Notes under the pieces: generated by a model
Database searches by the model: none
What the model was told of the DNA's origin: nothing
The model's input: only the letters and a program-made list of their open reading frames with translations
In this document: in pieces, positions 8,485 to 14,371 of the stretch
How the letters are laid out: every line of letters starts with the position of its first letter
Position numbering within the stretch: position 1 is the stretch's first letter
Made by a program: the position numbers and the translations under genes
DNA from: Nitrospinota bacterium
Lineage (GTDB): Bacteria; Nitrospinota_A; UBA7883; JACRLM01
NCBI GenBank assembly: GCA_015231995.1
Contig: JADGAO010000049.1
Span: 1-15,955 of the forward strand
Direction: 5' to 3'
DNA length: 15,955 nt

Positions 8485-8757
8485 TTACCTTATATACATC
8501 GGTATGTTTATTATGACTCTGGCCGTGAAGTTGACCATCATCTCTATCATCCACGGGAAGAAAAGGACAATGGACGCCATGACCGCCAGTATCTTGGGGA
8601 TGAACGTGAGCGTCATCTCCTGTATGGAGGTGACGGCCTGGAACATGGACACGGCCACGCCCACCACCAGCCCGAACCCCAGCATCGGCGCGGCTATTAT
8701 AAGAGCCAGCTTCAACGCCTCGGCGGAAAAGCTGACCACGAAATCCGGCGTAACCAT
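8485..8757 (-). CDS. fliQ: Flagellar export gate protein FliQ
   Basis: 90 residues, typical for FliQ. Two transmembrane helices (about 14-38 and 53-75) flank a polar segment with the family pattern Q-A-x-T-x-I-Q-E-x-T-L-x-F-x-P-K (FQAVTSIQEMTLTFIPK). It packs around FliP in the export gate. ATG 8757 follows GGGAG at 8 bases. It lies 16 bases after fliP and 6 bases before fliR, so the three gate genes are tightly coupled. Confidence 0.96.
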   Translation of the reverse strand: MVTPDFVVSFSAEALKLALIIAAPMLGFGLVVGVAVSMFQAVTSIQEMTLTFIPKILAVMASIVLFFPWMIEMMVNFTARVIINIPMYIR

Positions 8758-8773
8758 TTTTTATTCTCCCAGC

Positions 8774-9541
8774 CTACATCACAAAACTTTTCATAAGCGA
8801 CCCGGCGATCAGATACCAGCCGTCCACAAGCACGAACAGCATCAGCTTGAACGGAAGCGATATCATCACCGGCGGAAGCATCATCATGCCCATTGACATG
8901 AGCACGGAGGCTATCACCATGTCCAGCACCAGGAATGGTATGTAGATAAGGAACCCTATCGTGAACGCTGTGCGCATCTCGGATATTATGAAGGCCGGGA
9001 TCACCACATGCGTCGGCACTTCGTCCACGGTCTGCGGGCGGGGTATCCGGGCCATCTCCACGAAGAGGGCAAGGTCTTTCTCCCTGGTCTGGTTCACCAT
9101 GAACTCGCGAAGCGGGGTCATACCCTTGTTGTACGCGTCCTCCATGCTCATCTTCTCCTGTGAAAAGGGCACGAAGGCGTCGTTGTACATCTTCATGAAG
9201 ACCGGTTGCATGATGAAAAACGTCATGAACAGGGAAAGGCCCGCCATCACCTGATTGGGCGGAGCGTTCTGCGTGCCGAGGGCCTGGCGAAGGAAACTCA
9301 TCACCACCACAATCCGCACGAAGGAGGTCATCGTGATGATTATTGACGGCGCAAGCGATAGCACCGTCATCAGGATAAGTATCTTTATCCCCGCGCCGAC
9401 CTTGCCCGGGTCGCCGGTTTCGCTTAGCGATATGTTGATGTCGGGCAGGCCCGGCCCCTGCGCGGACGCGTCGCCGGTGGCCAGCGCCCAAATCCCGGCC
9501 GTAAGAGCCGCGACAATCGCAAGTCGTGTGTTAGCGTTCAT
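8774..9541 (-). CDS. fliP: Flagellar export gate protein FliP
   Basis: 255 residues. It is the pentameric core of the export gate. There is an N-terminal cleavable signal sequence (about 1-28, ending DASAQ), as expected for FliP. Then come four transmembrane helices. Conserved blocks include APSIIITMTSFVRIVVVMSFLRQALGTQ-x-PPNQV (64-97) and, near the C-terminus, IPAFIISEMRTAFTIGFLIYIPFLVLDMVIASVLMSMGMMMLPP. ATG 9541 is 4 bases after the fliO stop. A GAGG sits very close to the start, so translation is probably coupled to fliO. Confidence 0.97.
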   Translation of the reverse strand: MNANTRLAIVAALTAGIWALATGDASAQGPGLPDINISLSETGDPGKVGAGIKILILMTVLSLAPSIIITMTSFVRIVVVMSFLRQALGTQNAPPNQVMAGLSLFMTFFIMQPVFMKMYNDAFVPFSQEKMSMEDAYNKGMTPLREFMVNQTREKDLALFVEMARIPRPQTVDEVPTHVVIPAFIISEMRTAFTIGFLIYIPFLVLDMVIASVLMSMGMMMLPPVMISLPFKLMLFVLVDGWYLIAGSLMKSFVM

Positions 9542-9545
9542 GGCC

Positions 9546-10949
9546 TCAGGCTATTCCCAAGTTAGGGTTTTTCGCGCGTATTGCGCCAGTCACCTTGCGC
9601 ATAAGCTCCTCGCGGCTCGACGACGGCCCCATGTCTTTGGTCTCCACCTTGCCGGAGGGGCGGGTGAACGGGGTCTCGCGTGGCGCGGTATCGGCGGTTT
9701 TAAGATTGCCTGCAAACGTCGCCGGGTTGTCCTCGTCCATCAGGGCGGGAGGAATTGCGGAAAAACCCTTGTCCCCTTTGGCGTTGAGCGACGCGGCTAG
9801 CTTCTTTAACAGACTGCCGCCTTTTTCCACGCCGCCCATGTTCTTCATGTATTCCGAAATGTTCTTGGGGATGCCGCCTTTGTCGCCGCCGCCGGACATG
9901 CGCCTGAGACGGTCGGCGCTTTCCATGTTGTCTATCGTGGTGAGCATCGTTATGCTGTCGCCGGATATGCCGAGCACGATTATCTCCCCGGCCACGTCCA
10001 CCACCGATATCTGCTTTTTCACTCCGATGGAGCTGGTGGATAAAACTTTCACCACGCCGCCGTTTCCAAAAGCCGTGTTAAGCTTGCCCATGTATTTCTG
10101 CGCCACCCACGCCAGGGCCAGTACAAGGCCGACAACAAGGGCCAACGCGCCTATCATTTTGGCGCCCATCGCCGTCAGGCTCGGAGCCTCCGGAGCTTTT
10201 GGCTCTTCGTAGGTTATAAGCTTCTTACCCTGCGCCTTGTCCGGTTCGGCGGACTTCGGGGCCTCCGCCGCGTAAGCGGGTTGAGCCAAAAATCCGAAAG
10301 TCTTTTTCGGAGCGTCCTGCGCCGGTGCGGGTTCGGCCTTCGCTACTGGCGCCGGTTCAGCTGTCTTGACGGGGCTTTCGGAAGATTCTTTTTCCATTTT
10401 GCGGAGCAGTTCCATCGCGTCTTTCTCAAGCGGTTTGGCGGATGCGGTCTCCTGCGAAGCCTCAACCGCCAGAGGTTTGGCGATGGTGGCCGGTTTCTCG
10501 GAAGAGATATCCTTCACCGCCGCAACGGGCGCGGAAGCTTTTTTCTCTAACGTAAGCGTCACTGTCGCACCGTCCTTTTTCACTTTCCACGCGGACGAAA
10601 ACGAGCGAGGGTCGCCAGGTATGAAGAGCCGCGTCCGCACTTTGTTCGCGCTCACCTGCGCCGCCATCGCGTTGATTGCGGAACCGCCCCCGGCGCGGAA
10701 CTCCCGTTTGGGCGGGTTCGTGTACGCGTTCGGAAGGTCTATCTGTATTGATTTTTGAAAGAACGATGGCGTGAACTCGCCTTTGTATTCTTCGGCGAAC
10801 CTGAAAGCCATGTCAATCCCGCCATCGTGTTCCGTCACCGTGATCCCTTCGAGCTTCTTAAGCCCGGCGAGGTTGGCCGCCGAAAACGCCGGATTGGCCG
10901 AGACGAGTATCCATGTCAGGGTCAGCGCCGCAATTATTAACCTTTTCAC
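9546..10949 (-). CDS. fliO: FliO family protein with N-terminal AMIN-like domain
   Basis: About 467 residues from GTG 10949. That start has GGAG 7 bases upstream and begins a clear signal peptide (VKRLIIAALTLTWILVSANP, then AFSA). Longer upstream extension is less likely. Residues about 28-136 look like an AMIN-type beta domain (GITVTEHDGGIDMAFRF, QKSIQIDLPNA, VRTRLFIPGD, WKVKKDGATVTLTLEK), a fold that binds envelope polymers in other proteins. An Ala/Pro/Glu-rich linker covers about 138-260. One transmembrane helix (about 262-283) leads to the FliO core (about 285-340: VVKVLSTSSIGVKKQISVVDVAGEIIVLGISGDSITML). A 125-residue Gly/Lys-rich tail follows. FliO normally has 100-200 residues and assists FliP ring assembly. 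Position directly before fliP supports the call. The extra domain may anchor the complex to peptidoglycan (inference). Confidence 0.85.
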   Translation of the reverse strand: MKRLIIAALTLTWILVSANPAFSAANLAGLKKLEGITVTEHDGGIDMAFRFAEEYKGEFTPSFFQKSIQIDLPNAYTNPPKREFRAGGGSAINAMAAQVSANKVRTRLFIPGDPRSFSSAWKVKKDGATVTLTLEKKASAPVAAVKDISSEKPATIAKPLAVEASQETASAKPLEKDAMELLRKMEKESSESPVKTAEPAPVAKAEPAPAQDAPKKTFGFLAQPAYAAEAPKSAEPDKAQGKKLITYEEPKAPEAPSLTAMGAKMIGALALVVGLVLALAWVAQKYMGKLNTAFGNGGVVKVLSTSSIGVKKQISVVDVAGEIIVLGISGDSITMLTTIDNMESADRLRRMSGGGDKGGIPKNISEYMKNMGGVEKGGSLLKKLAASLNAKGDKGFSAIPPALMDEDNPATFAGNLKTADTAPRETPFTRPSGKVETKDMGPSSSREELMRKVTGAIRAKNPNLGIA

Positions 10950-11031
10950 CGTTGCATCTCCAATTCTTGCGCCATATAGCCGTCTTGTTTTTGACGGCGT
11001 CTGCGCGCTGGTAATCTCGAATAGTGGATAG

Positions 11032-11047
11032 AGCAATCGGTGTGCCA
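11032..11047 (-). promoter_or_regulatory. Sigma-54 promoter upstream of fliO
   Basis: On the minus strand TGGCAC (11047-11042), then ACCGA, then TTGCT (11036-11032). The -24 GG and -12 GC are exactly 10 bases apart, as RpoN promoters require, and the match to TGGCACG-N4-TTGCW is nearly full. Predicted start near 11021, leaving a leader of about 70 bases to the fliO GTG. Flagellar middle genes are RpoN-dependent in many polar flagellates. This promoter lies downstream of the inserted toxin/antitoxin pair, so it would serve fliO and the genes after it. Confidence 0.65.
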
Positions 11048-11086
11048 CAAGAAAATGGCGGTATTTTGACGGGGTGTGCGTGAGGT

Positions 11087-11180
11087 GGGCTCTCAAATGC
11101 TCGGCGGAATGTTCTTCACCCCGCCGTCTTCGCTTATCAAAGAGATTGCATTAGAAGTCCGAGGTGAAAAATACCTCGAT
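11087..11180. repeat. Diverged copy of the dispersed hairpin repeat
   Basis: GGGCTCTCAAATGCTCGGCGG (11087-11107, first 20 bases shown in part) followed by a TTCTTCACCCCGCCG arm, and CGAGGTG...TACCTCG (11160-11178), match in order the left end and both hairpins of the 148-bp element between fliR and flhB. The far right inverted end is not recognisable, so this copy is truncated or diverged. It lies between the fliO promoter and the brnT promoter. Confidence 0.6.
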
Positions 11181-11190
11181 AACATGTAAG

Positions 11191-11217
11191 TTGACACCGG
11201 TATATATTAGGTATAGA
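11191..11217 (+). promoter_or_regulatory. Promoter of the BrnT/antitoxin pair, possible leaderless start
   Basis: A perfect -35 TTGACA (11191-11196) is followed by the -10-like TATAGA (11212-11217; TAGATA two bases later is an alternative). The predicted transcription start falls within a base or two of the brnT ATG at 11226, and there is no Shine-Dalgarno sequence ahead of the gene. The spacer holds imperfect direct repeats GGTATATATTA / GGTATAGATATTA, a plausible operator for self-repression by the antitoxin complex. Confidence 0.5.
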
Positions 11218-11225
11218 TATTATAT

Positions 11226-11486
11226 ATGGAATTTGAGTTCGACCCCGATAAAAGCGCCGTCAATAAGGAAAAACACGGGATTGACTTTTACGAAGCCCAA
11301 AGGTTGTGGGATGACGTGGATTTCATAGAAATTCCTTTAAAGACCGCTGATGAACCAAGGTTTTTGATAATCGGAAAGATTTCGGAAAAACTCTGGTCTG
11401 GGATTGTCACTTACAGGGACACCAAGATAAGGATCATTTCCGTACGGCGCTCGAGAAAAGAGGAGATCGGCATCTATGAAGGCTAA
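11226..11486 (+). CDS. brnT: BrnT family toxin (ribonuclease-type)
   Basis: 86 residues, full length for BrnT. The family pattern is clear: MEFEFDPDKSAVNKEKHGIDF (first block: [FY]-[EW]-D-x-x-K-x-x-x-N-x-x-K-H-G-I-x-F), the central RFLIIGKISE strand, and RIISVRRSRKEEIGIYE at the C-terminus, with the usual RIISARxAxxxExxxYE layout. BrnT toxins are RelE-like folds that act as ribonucleases and arrest growth, and are neutralised and co-repressed by the antitoxin encoded next. It is on the plus strand, opposite to the flagellar genes around it. Its stop overlaps the antitoxin start by 11 bases (ATGAAGGCTAA), giving translational coupling. It shows no internal damage. Confidence 0.88.
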   Translation: MEFEFDPDKSAVNKEKHGIDFYEAQRLWDDVDFIEIPLKTADEPRFLIIGKISEKLWSGIVTYRDTKIRIISVRRSRKEEIGIYEG

Positions 11487-11700
11487 AGCTCTTGATAAAA
11501 AATTCGACGAAGGGAAAGATATTTCCCAATATCTGGACATGTCAAAGGCGCGAAGGGCTGGGCAGGAGCAGAAAAGGGTTAACGTGGATTTCCCTTTATG
11601 GATGATCCACCTGCTGGATAAAGAAGCCAAGCGCCTTGGCGTGCCACGCCAGTCCGTCATCAAGGTGTGGGTTGCGGAGCGGCTTGGAAAGGCGTCCTGA
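11476..11700 (+). CDS. BrnA/CopG-type ribbon-helix-helix antitoxin
   Basis: 74 residues. The N-terminal part (MKAKALDKKFDEGKDISQYLDMSKARR) is the toxin-binding type segment seen in antitoxins paired with BrnT. The C-terminal part, KRVNVDFPLWMIHLLDKEAKRLG then VPRQSVIKVWVAERL, is a ribbon-helix-helix DNA-binding fold (beta strand RVNVDFP, two helices). It should neutralise the BrnT product and, with it, repress the TTGACA promoter upstream. ATG 11476 is within the end of brnT. The gene ends 10 bases short of the convergent fliN stop, with no terminator visible between them, so transcripts from either side could run into the other gene. Confidence 0.85.
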   Translation: MKAKALDKKFDEGKDISQYLDMSKARRAGQEQKRVNVDFPLWMIHLLDKEAKRLGVPRQSVIKVWVAERLGKAS

Positions 11701-11710
11701 CTCTACCTCT

Positions 11711-12187
11711 TTACCCCATTGATTCGATGCGTTCCTGCGGGCTGATTATCTCGGTGATACGTATTCCGAACTTTTCGTTGACCACCACCACCTCGCCTTT
11801 GGCGACGGTTTTTTCGTTGACCAGAAAATCGAGCGGCTCTCCCACCAGCTTCGACAGCTCGATAACCGAACCCTGCCCAAGCTGAAGAAGGTCGTTTATA
11901 AGCATCTTCGTCCGGCCAAGCTCCACCGTAACCATCAGCGGTATGTCCAGGATGCGGTGCATGTCGGAACTTAACGGGGCGGCCTGCGCCGGACGGCTTG
12001 CGGGCCGTTCCCTGGCAGGCTCGGCGTAAGCGGGTGGAGGCTCCGCTATGGCGATGGGAGCCGTTTCCTGTTTGGCGGCGCTTGGCATAGCCGCGTCCCG
12101 GAGCATTTCTTTCTGCTTCTGAAGATCCTCCGCCGCCGCCGCCCAAAGATCGTCCTCGTTTTCCACGCCTATTTCCCCTTCAGCCAT
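11711..12187 (-). CDS. fliN: Flagellar motor switch protein FliN
   Basis: 158 residues. It is a C-ring component that binds FliH to bring export cargo and helps switch rotation. The N-terminal half (1-75) is acidic then Ala/Pro-rich and variable. The C-terminal SpoA domain (about 77-150) is canonical: ILDIPLMVTVELGRTKMLINDLLQLGQGSVIELSKL, then GEPLDFLVNEKTVAKGEVVVVNEKFGIRITEI. Start ATG 12187 has GGAG 5 bases upstream and lies 14 bases after the fliM stop. The expected next gene, fliO, is displaced about 760 bases by the inserted, convergently transcribed toxin/antitoxin pair. Confidence 0.95.
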   Translation of the reverse strand: MAEGEIGVENEDDLWAAAAEDLQKQKEMLRDAAMPSAAKQETAPIAIAEPPPAYAEPARERPASRPAQAAPLSSDMHRILDIPLMVTVELGRTKMLINDLLQLGQGSVIELSKLVGEPLDFLVNEKTVAKGEVVVVNEKFGIRITEIISPQERIESMG

Positions 12188-12201
12188 ATCGTCTCCGGTT
12201 T

Positions 12202-13221
12202 TTATGTGGAGCTTTCATGCAACGCCGTATCCTGTTTTTTGGAGCCAAGCCTCGGTATCGCCCGTTTCACCCTCACGGCGCGGTTCCCTTTTACCACGCC
12301 GGGCATGCCCTTGAACTTGGGGATTCCCTCCACCCTTATGATCATCTCGCTGTCCGCGTCGTTGTCCAACTGCACCACATCGCCCTCCCGAAGAGCCATG
12401 TAATCCCGTGTGGACATGGACGCTGTCCCCATCTCCACCTTTATCTGGACATAAGCCGACGTCAGCCTGTCGCGAAGCCTTTTTATCCAAGCCTGGTCTA
12501 TCTCGAGCTGGTCGCTCTGAAAACCGGCGCGGAGCTTTGCGATGATCGGCTCTATCGTCGAATAAGGCAGGCAGACTGTCATCGTGCCGTTGACCTGGTC
12601 AAGCTCCACCTCGAACATGATCGCCACCACAACGTCTGTCGGCGGCACGATCGCGGCGAACTGGGGGTTGACCTCCGAACGGACGAAACTCATCTTGACC
12701 TGATGCACCGGTTTCCACGCGGATTCCATATCCTCGAGAACCATGTGCACGACCTTGCGTATCATCCTTTGCTCTATCGTGGTGAAGTCGCGCCCTTCGA
12801 TTTTCATCTTGGCTTCGCCGACTCCGCCGAAGAAGGTGTCCACCAGCGCGAACACGAGCTTGCTTTCCACCACCAGAAGCGCGAAACCGCGCAAAGGCTC
12901 TATCTTGAAAATGTGCAGGGACGCCGGCACCGGCAACGATTTTATGAACTCGCCGAACTTTACGGTGTCCGTGGAGACGGCGGAAATGTCGAGCACCTTG
13001 CGAAGCGCGGACGACAACGCGTTGCGAAACAGGCGCGAGAAACGCTGGTTGATGATGTCGAGCGTAGGCATCCTGCCGCGTATGATGCGTTCCTGGCTGG
13101 TGAGGTCGTAGGGGACTATGCCGGAATCGTCCGCGACATACTCCGCCTCGGTCTCTATCTCACCGTCGGTGACGCCTCGTAACAGCGCGTCGACTTCTTC
13201 CTGGGAAAGAACTTGGCTCAT
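12202..13221 (-). CDS. fliM: Flagellar motor switch protein FliM
   Basis: 339 residues, normal length. The N-terminal LSQEEVDALL (5-14) is the CheY-P binding segment. The middle domain (about 45-235) includes the GGxG loop GGVG at 132-135, which contacts FliG. The C-terminal SpoA domain (about 255-325) includes IKVEMGTASMSTRDYMALREGDVVQLD and ends in a basic tail. It sits in the C-ring and transmits the chemotaxis signal to rotation sense. Start ATG 13221 with AGGGG about 11 bases ahead. It follows fliL by 36 bases and precedes fliN by 14, one transcription unit. Confidence 0.97.
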   Translation of the reverse strand: MSQVLSQEEVDALLRGVTDGEIETEAEYVADDSGIVPYDLTSQERIIRGRMPTLDIINQRFSRLFRNALSSALRKVLDISAVSTDTVKFGEFIKSLPVPASLHIFKIEPLRGFALLVVESKLVFALVDTFFGGVGEAKMKIEGRDFTTIEQRMIRKVVHMVLEDMESAWKPVHQVKMSFVRSEVNPQFAAIVPPTDVVVAIMFEVELDQVNGTMTVCLPYSTIEPIIAKLRAGFQSDQLEIDQAWIKRLRDRLTSAYVQIKVEMGTASMSTRDYMALREGDVVQLDNDADSEMIIRVEGIPKFKGMPGVVKGNRAVRVKRAIPRLGSKKQDTALHESST

Positions 13222-13257
13222 GGGAGCAAAAGCCCCTAAATATATTGAATTTCCAGC

Positions 13258-13767
13258 CTATTGTACCACGAATTCCGTGAAAAACATTTCCGTGACCACC
13301 CCAGACGTGATGGACTGGTTGATACGTTTAATCATCTCCAGCTTAAGCTCCAGCTTCCCCTCGGGCGTCAACACTTCTTCCGGCGTCTTGCTGGAGAGCA
13401 CGCCGATCACCGAGTCCTTGATCTGCGGGGCGCGGTTGGTCAATTCCTCCTTGGTCGCCGCAGAGGAAACCTGAAGCACCATGATGATTTTTATATATCT
13501 GCCGCCTTCACCGACCAGGTTGACGATGAAAGGAGGAAGCTCCACAGTCTCGCCTAACGTAGTAGCGGATTTGCCTCCTTTTCCATCGGCCTTGCCGCCC
13601 TCCCCCGCCGCTCCGTGTTCGGCTGTAGGCTCCGGTTTCTTTACAACAAGGAAATATACAGCGGCCCCTCCGCCAACCAGCAGAAGCGCCACGAGAACAA
13701 CGATGATAATCAGAAGCGGACTTTTCTTCTTCCCGCCGCCGTGGCCCGCCGCCTCTTCCTCGCTCAT
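13258..13767 (-). CDS. fliL: Flagellar basal body-associated protein FliL
   Basis: 169 residues. A short cytoplasmic Gly/Lys leader precedes a single transmembrane helix (about 18-42, LLIIIVVLVALLLVGGGAAVYFLV). A low-complexity Gly/Ala/Glu/Lys linker (about 48-68) leads to the periplasmic FliL domain (about 74-169), with TVELPPFIVNLVGEGGRYIKIIMVLQV and the C-terminal VTEMFFTEFVVQ. FliL forms rings around stators and supports torque. ATG 13767 follows GGAGG at 9 bases. It is the first gene of the flagellar cluster here, behind a probable sigma-54 promoter. Confidence 0.95.
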   Translation of the reverse strand: MSEEEAAGHGGGKKKSPLLIIIVVLVALLLVGGGAAVYFLVVKKPEPTAEHGAAGEGGKADGKGGKSATTLGETVELPPFIVNLVGEGGRYIKIIMVLQVSSAATKEELTNRAPQIKDSVIGVLSSKTPEEVLTPEGKLELKLEMIKRINQSITSGVVTEMFFTEFVVQ

Positions 13768-13837
13768 CTTTCAATTCCTCCTCAAAGTGGACATAGCCGT
13801 ACAAGAAAGGTATCGGCTAATGACACCCAATTCATTT

Positions 13838-13853
13838 AGCGAAATCGGCGCCA
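13838..13853 (-). promoter_or_regulatory. Sigma-54-like promoter upstream of fliL
   Basis: On the minus strand TGGCGC (13853-13848), CGATT, TCGCT (13842-13838). The GG and GC pairs are exactly 10 bases apart. Two deviations from TGGCAC-N5-TTGCW make it weaker than the fliO site. The predicted start near 13827 gives a leader of about 60 bases, similar to the fliO leader. A sigma-28-like GCCGATAC lies just downstream (near 13817-13810) with poorly spaced upstream TAAA, and is less convincing. Confidence 0.45.
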
Positions 13854-13872
13854 AAGTTAAAATTTTCACACC

Positions 13873-13890
13873 GCGTCAAAGCTATGACGC
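13873..13890. promoter_or_regulatory. Inverted repeat GCGTCA-N6-TGACGC upstream of fliL
   Basis: A perfect 6-bp inverted repeat with a 6-base spacer lies about 20 bases upstream of the sigma-54-like site. It could bind an activator or repressor dimer. On the plus strand it is followed by TTTTT, so it could also act as a weak plus-strand terminator, although no plus-strand gene needs one. Confidence 0.35.
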
Positions 13891-14076
13891 TTTTTATGCG
13901 AAATCTCATATCGGAATGATAAACCCGGCCATGGTCTCTCTGGATGATTATATTTGAATCCGGGCGGAATATGAATGGAAAGAGCGTTTATGAGCCACGC
14001 TCGAACAATTGCCCGGAGGGGGGGGGCTAGAGCTTCGTCGTTCGCTACTCTCGATGGCAAATAGCGGAGCTTATAT

Positions 14077-14188
14077 TGTCATTCTGAGCCCTTCGTTTCA
14101 CTCAGGGTAAACTCTGCGAAGAATCTATCAAGTAGCATATTCTTTTATACTTTGATCCTTCGGTCGCTAAAGCTCCCTCAGGATGACA
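14077..14188. repeat. 112-bp inverted-repeat unit (TGTCATTCTGAG...CTCAGGATGACA)
   Basis: The ends TGTCATTCTGAG (14077-14088) and CTCAGGATGACA (14177-14188) are inverted copies with 11 of 12 positions matching. The interior has GCGAAGAATCTATC and GATCCTTCGGTCGC blocks that are also roughly mirror-related. It is non-coding. A half-unit is found at the very start of the window. Confidence 0.75.
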
Positions 14189-14194
14189 AGTATG

Positions 14195-14276
14195 TGTCAT
14201 TCTGAACGGAGCGAATGCGAAGTGAAGAATCTATCCAATATGATCCCTCAGTCGCAAAGACTCCCTCAGGATGACA
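14195..14276. repeat. 82-bp second inverted-repeat unit in tandem
   Basis: The ends TGTCATTCTGAA (14195-14206) and CTCAGGATGACA (14265-14276), with interior GTGAAGAATCTATCC and GATCCCTCAGTCGC blocks, make it a shorter sister of the unit 6 bases to the left, lacking about 30 internal bases. The tandem arrangement suggests duplication or nested insertion. Confidence 0.72.
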
Positions 14277-14307
14277 AAAAAAGACAGCGAGGTGAAGAAC
14301 ACCCCGC
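14276..14307 (-). terminator. Repeat-derived intrinsic terminator
   Basis: On the minus strand GCGGGGTG (14307-14300), loop TTCTT and CACCTCGC (14294-14287) form an 8-bp stem with one G-U pair, followed by TGTC and seven T residues. This is a good Rho-independent terminator for the operon ending at 14372. The hairpin is the left hairpin of the dispersed 148-bp element family. Confidence 0.65.
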
Positions 14308-14314
14308 CGAGCAT
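14283..14314. repeat. Partial copy of the dispersed hairpin repeat
   Basis: The stretch from GACAGCGAGGTGAAGAACAC to CCGCCGAGCAT matches the minus strand of the CGGCG/GGGTG-TTCTT-CACCC hairpin of the 148-bp element between fliR and flhB. Only this hairpin arm is conserved. The terminal inverted repeats are not recognisable. Confidence 0.6.
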
Positions 14315-14371
14315 CATTATGCCAAGTATCAATTTGTAGAGCGTTTGGGGGATTACGCAAAATACCCCCGT

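Larger units (their letters stand above)
13768..14371. other. Gene-poor spacer between fliL and the right-hand operon
   Basis: About 600 bases without a convincing gene. From the fliL side it holds a strong ribosome binding site, a sigma-54-like promoter, a 6-bp inverted repeat, a sigma-70-like TTCATA-N17-TATAAT (13975-13947, minus), a run of nine G (14018-14026), two tandem inverted-repeat units and a repeat-derived terminator. A 45-codon plus-strand frame (13820-13957, GAAAGG 9 bases upstream) overlaps the promoter region and resembles nothing I know. Confidence 0.6.

Noticed and set aside
10950..11096. Longer N-terminus for FliO (49 extra codons)
   Set aside because: The extension would include the sigma-54 promoter and repeat sequence, while GTG 10949 has a good ribosome site and starts a clean signal peptide.
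13873..13895. Plus-strand intrinsic terminator (hairpin plus TTTTT)
   Set aside because: The stem is only 6 bp and no plus-strand gene lies upstream to be terminated; an operator-type inverted repeat is at least as likely.
13820..13957. 45-codon plus-strand frame with GAAAGG 9 bases upstream
   Set aside because: It overlaps the predicted fliL promoter region and resembles no family. A chance frame in intergenic DNA is more likely, though it cannot be excluded.
13866..14060. 64-codon minus-strand frame upstream of fliL
   Set aside because: It spans a run of nine G and the promoter region, has no ribosome site and looks like chance coding.
14077..14276. CRISPR-like array
   Set aside because: There are only two units of unequal length with inverted ends, not regularly spaced direct repeats.
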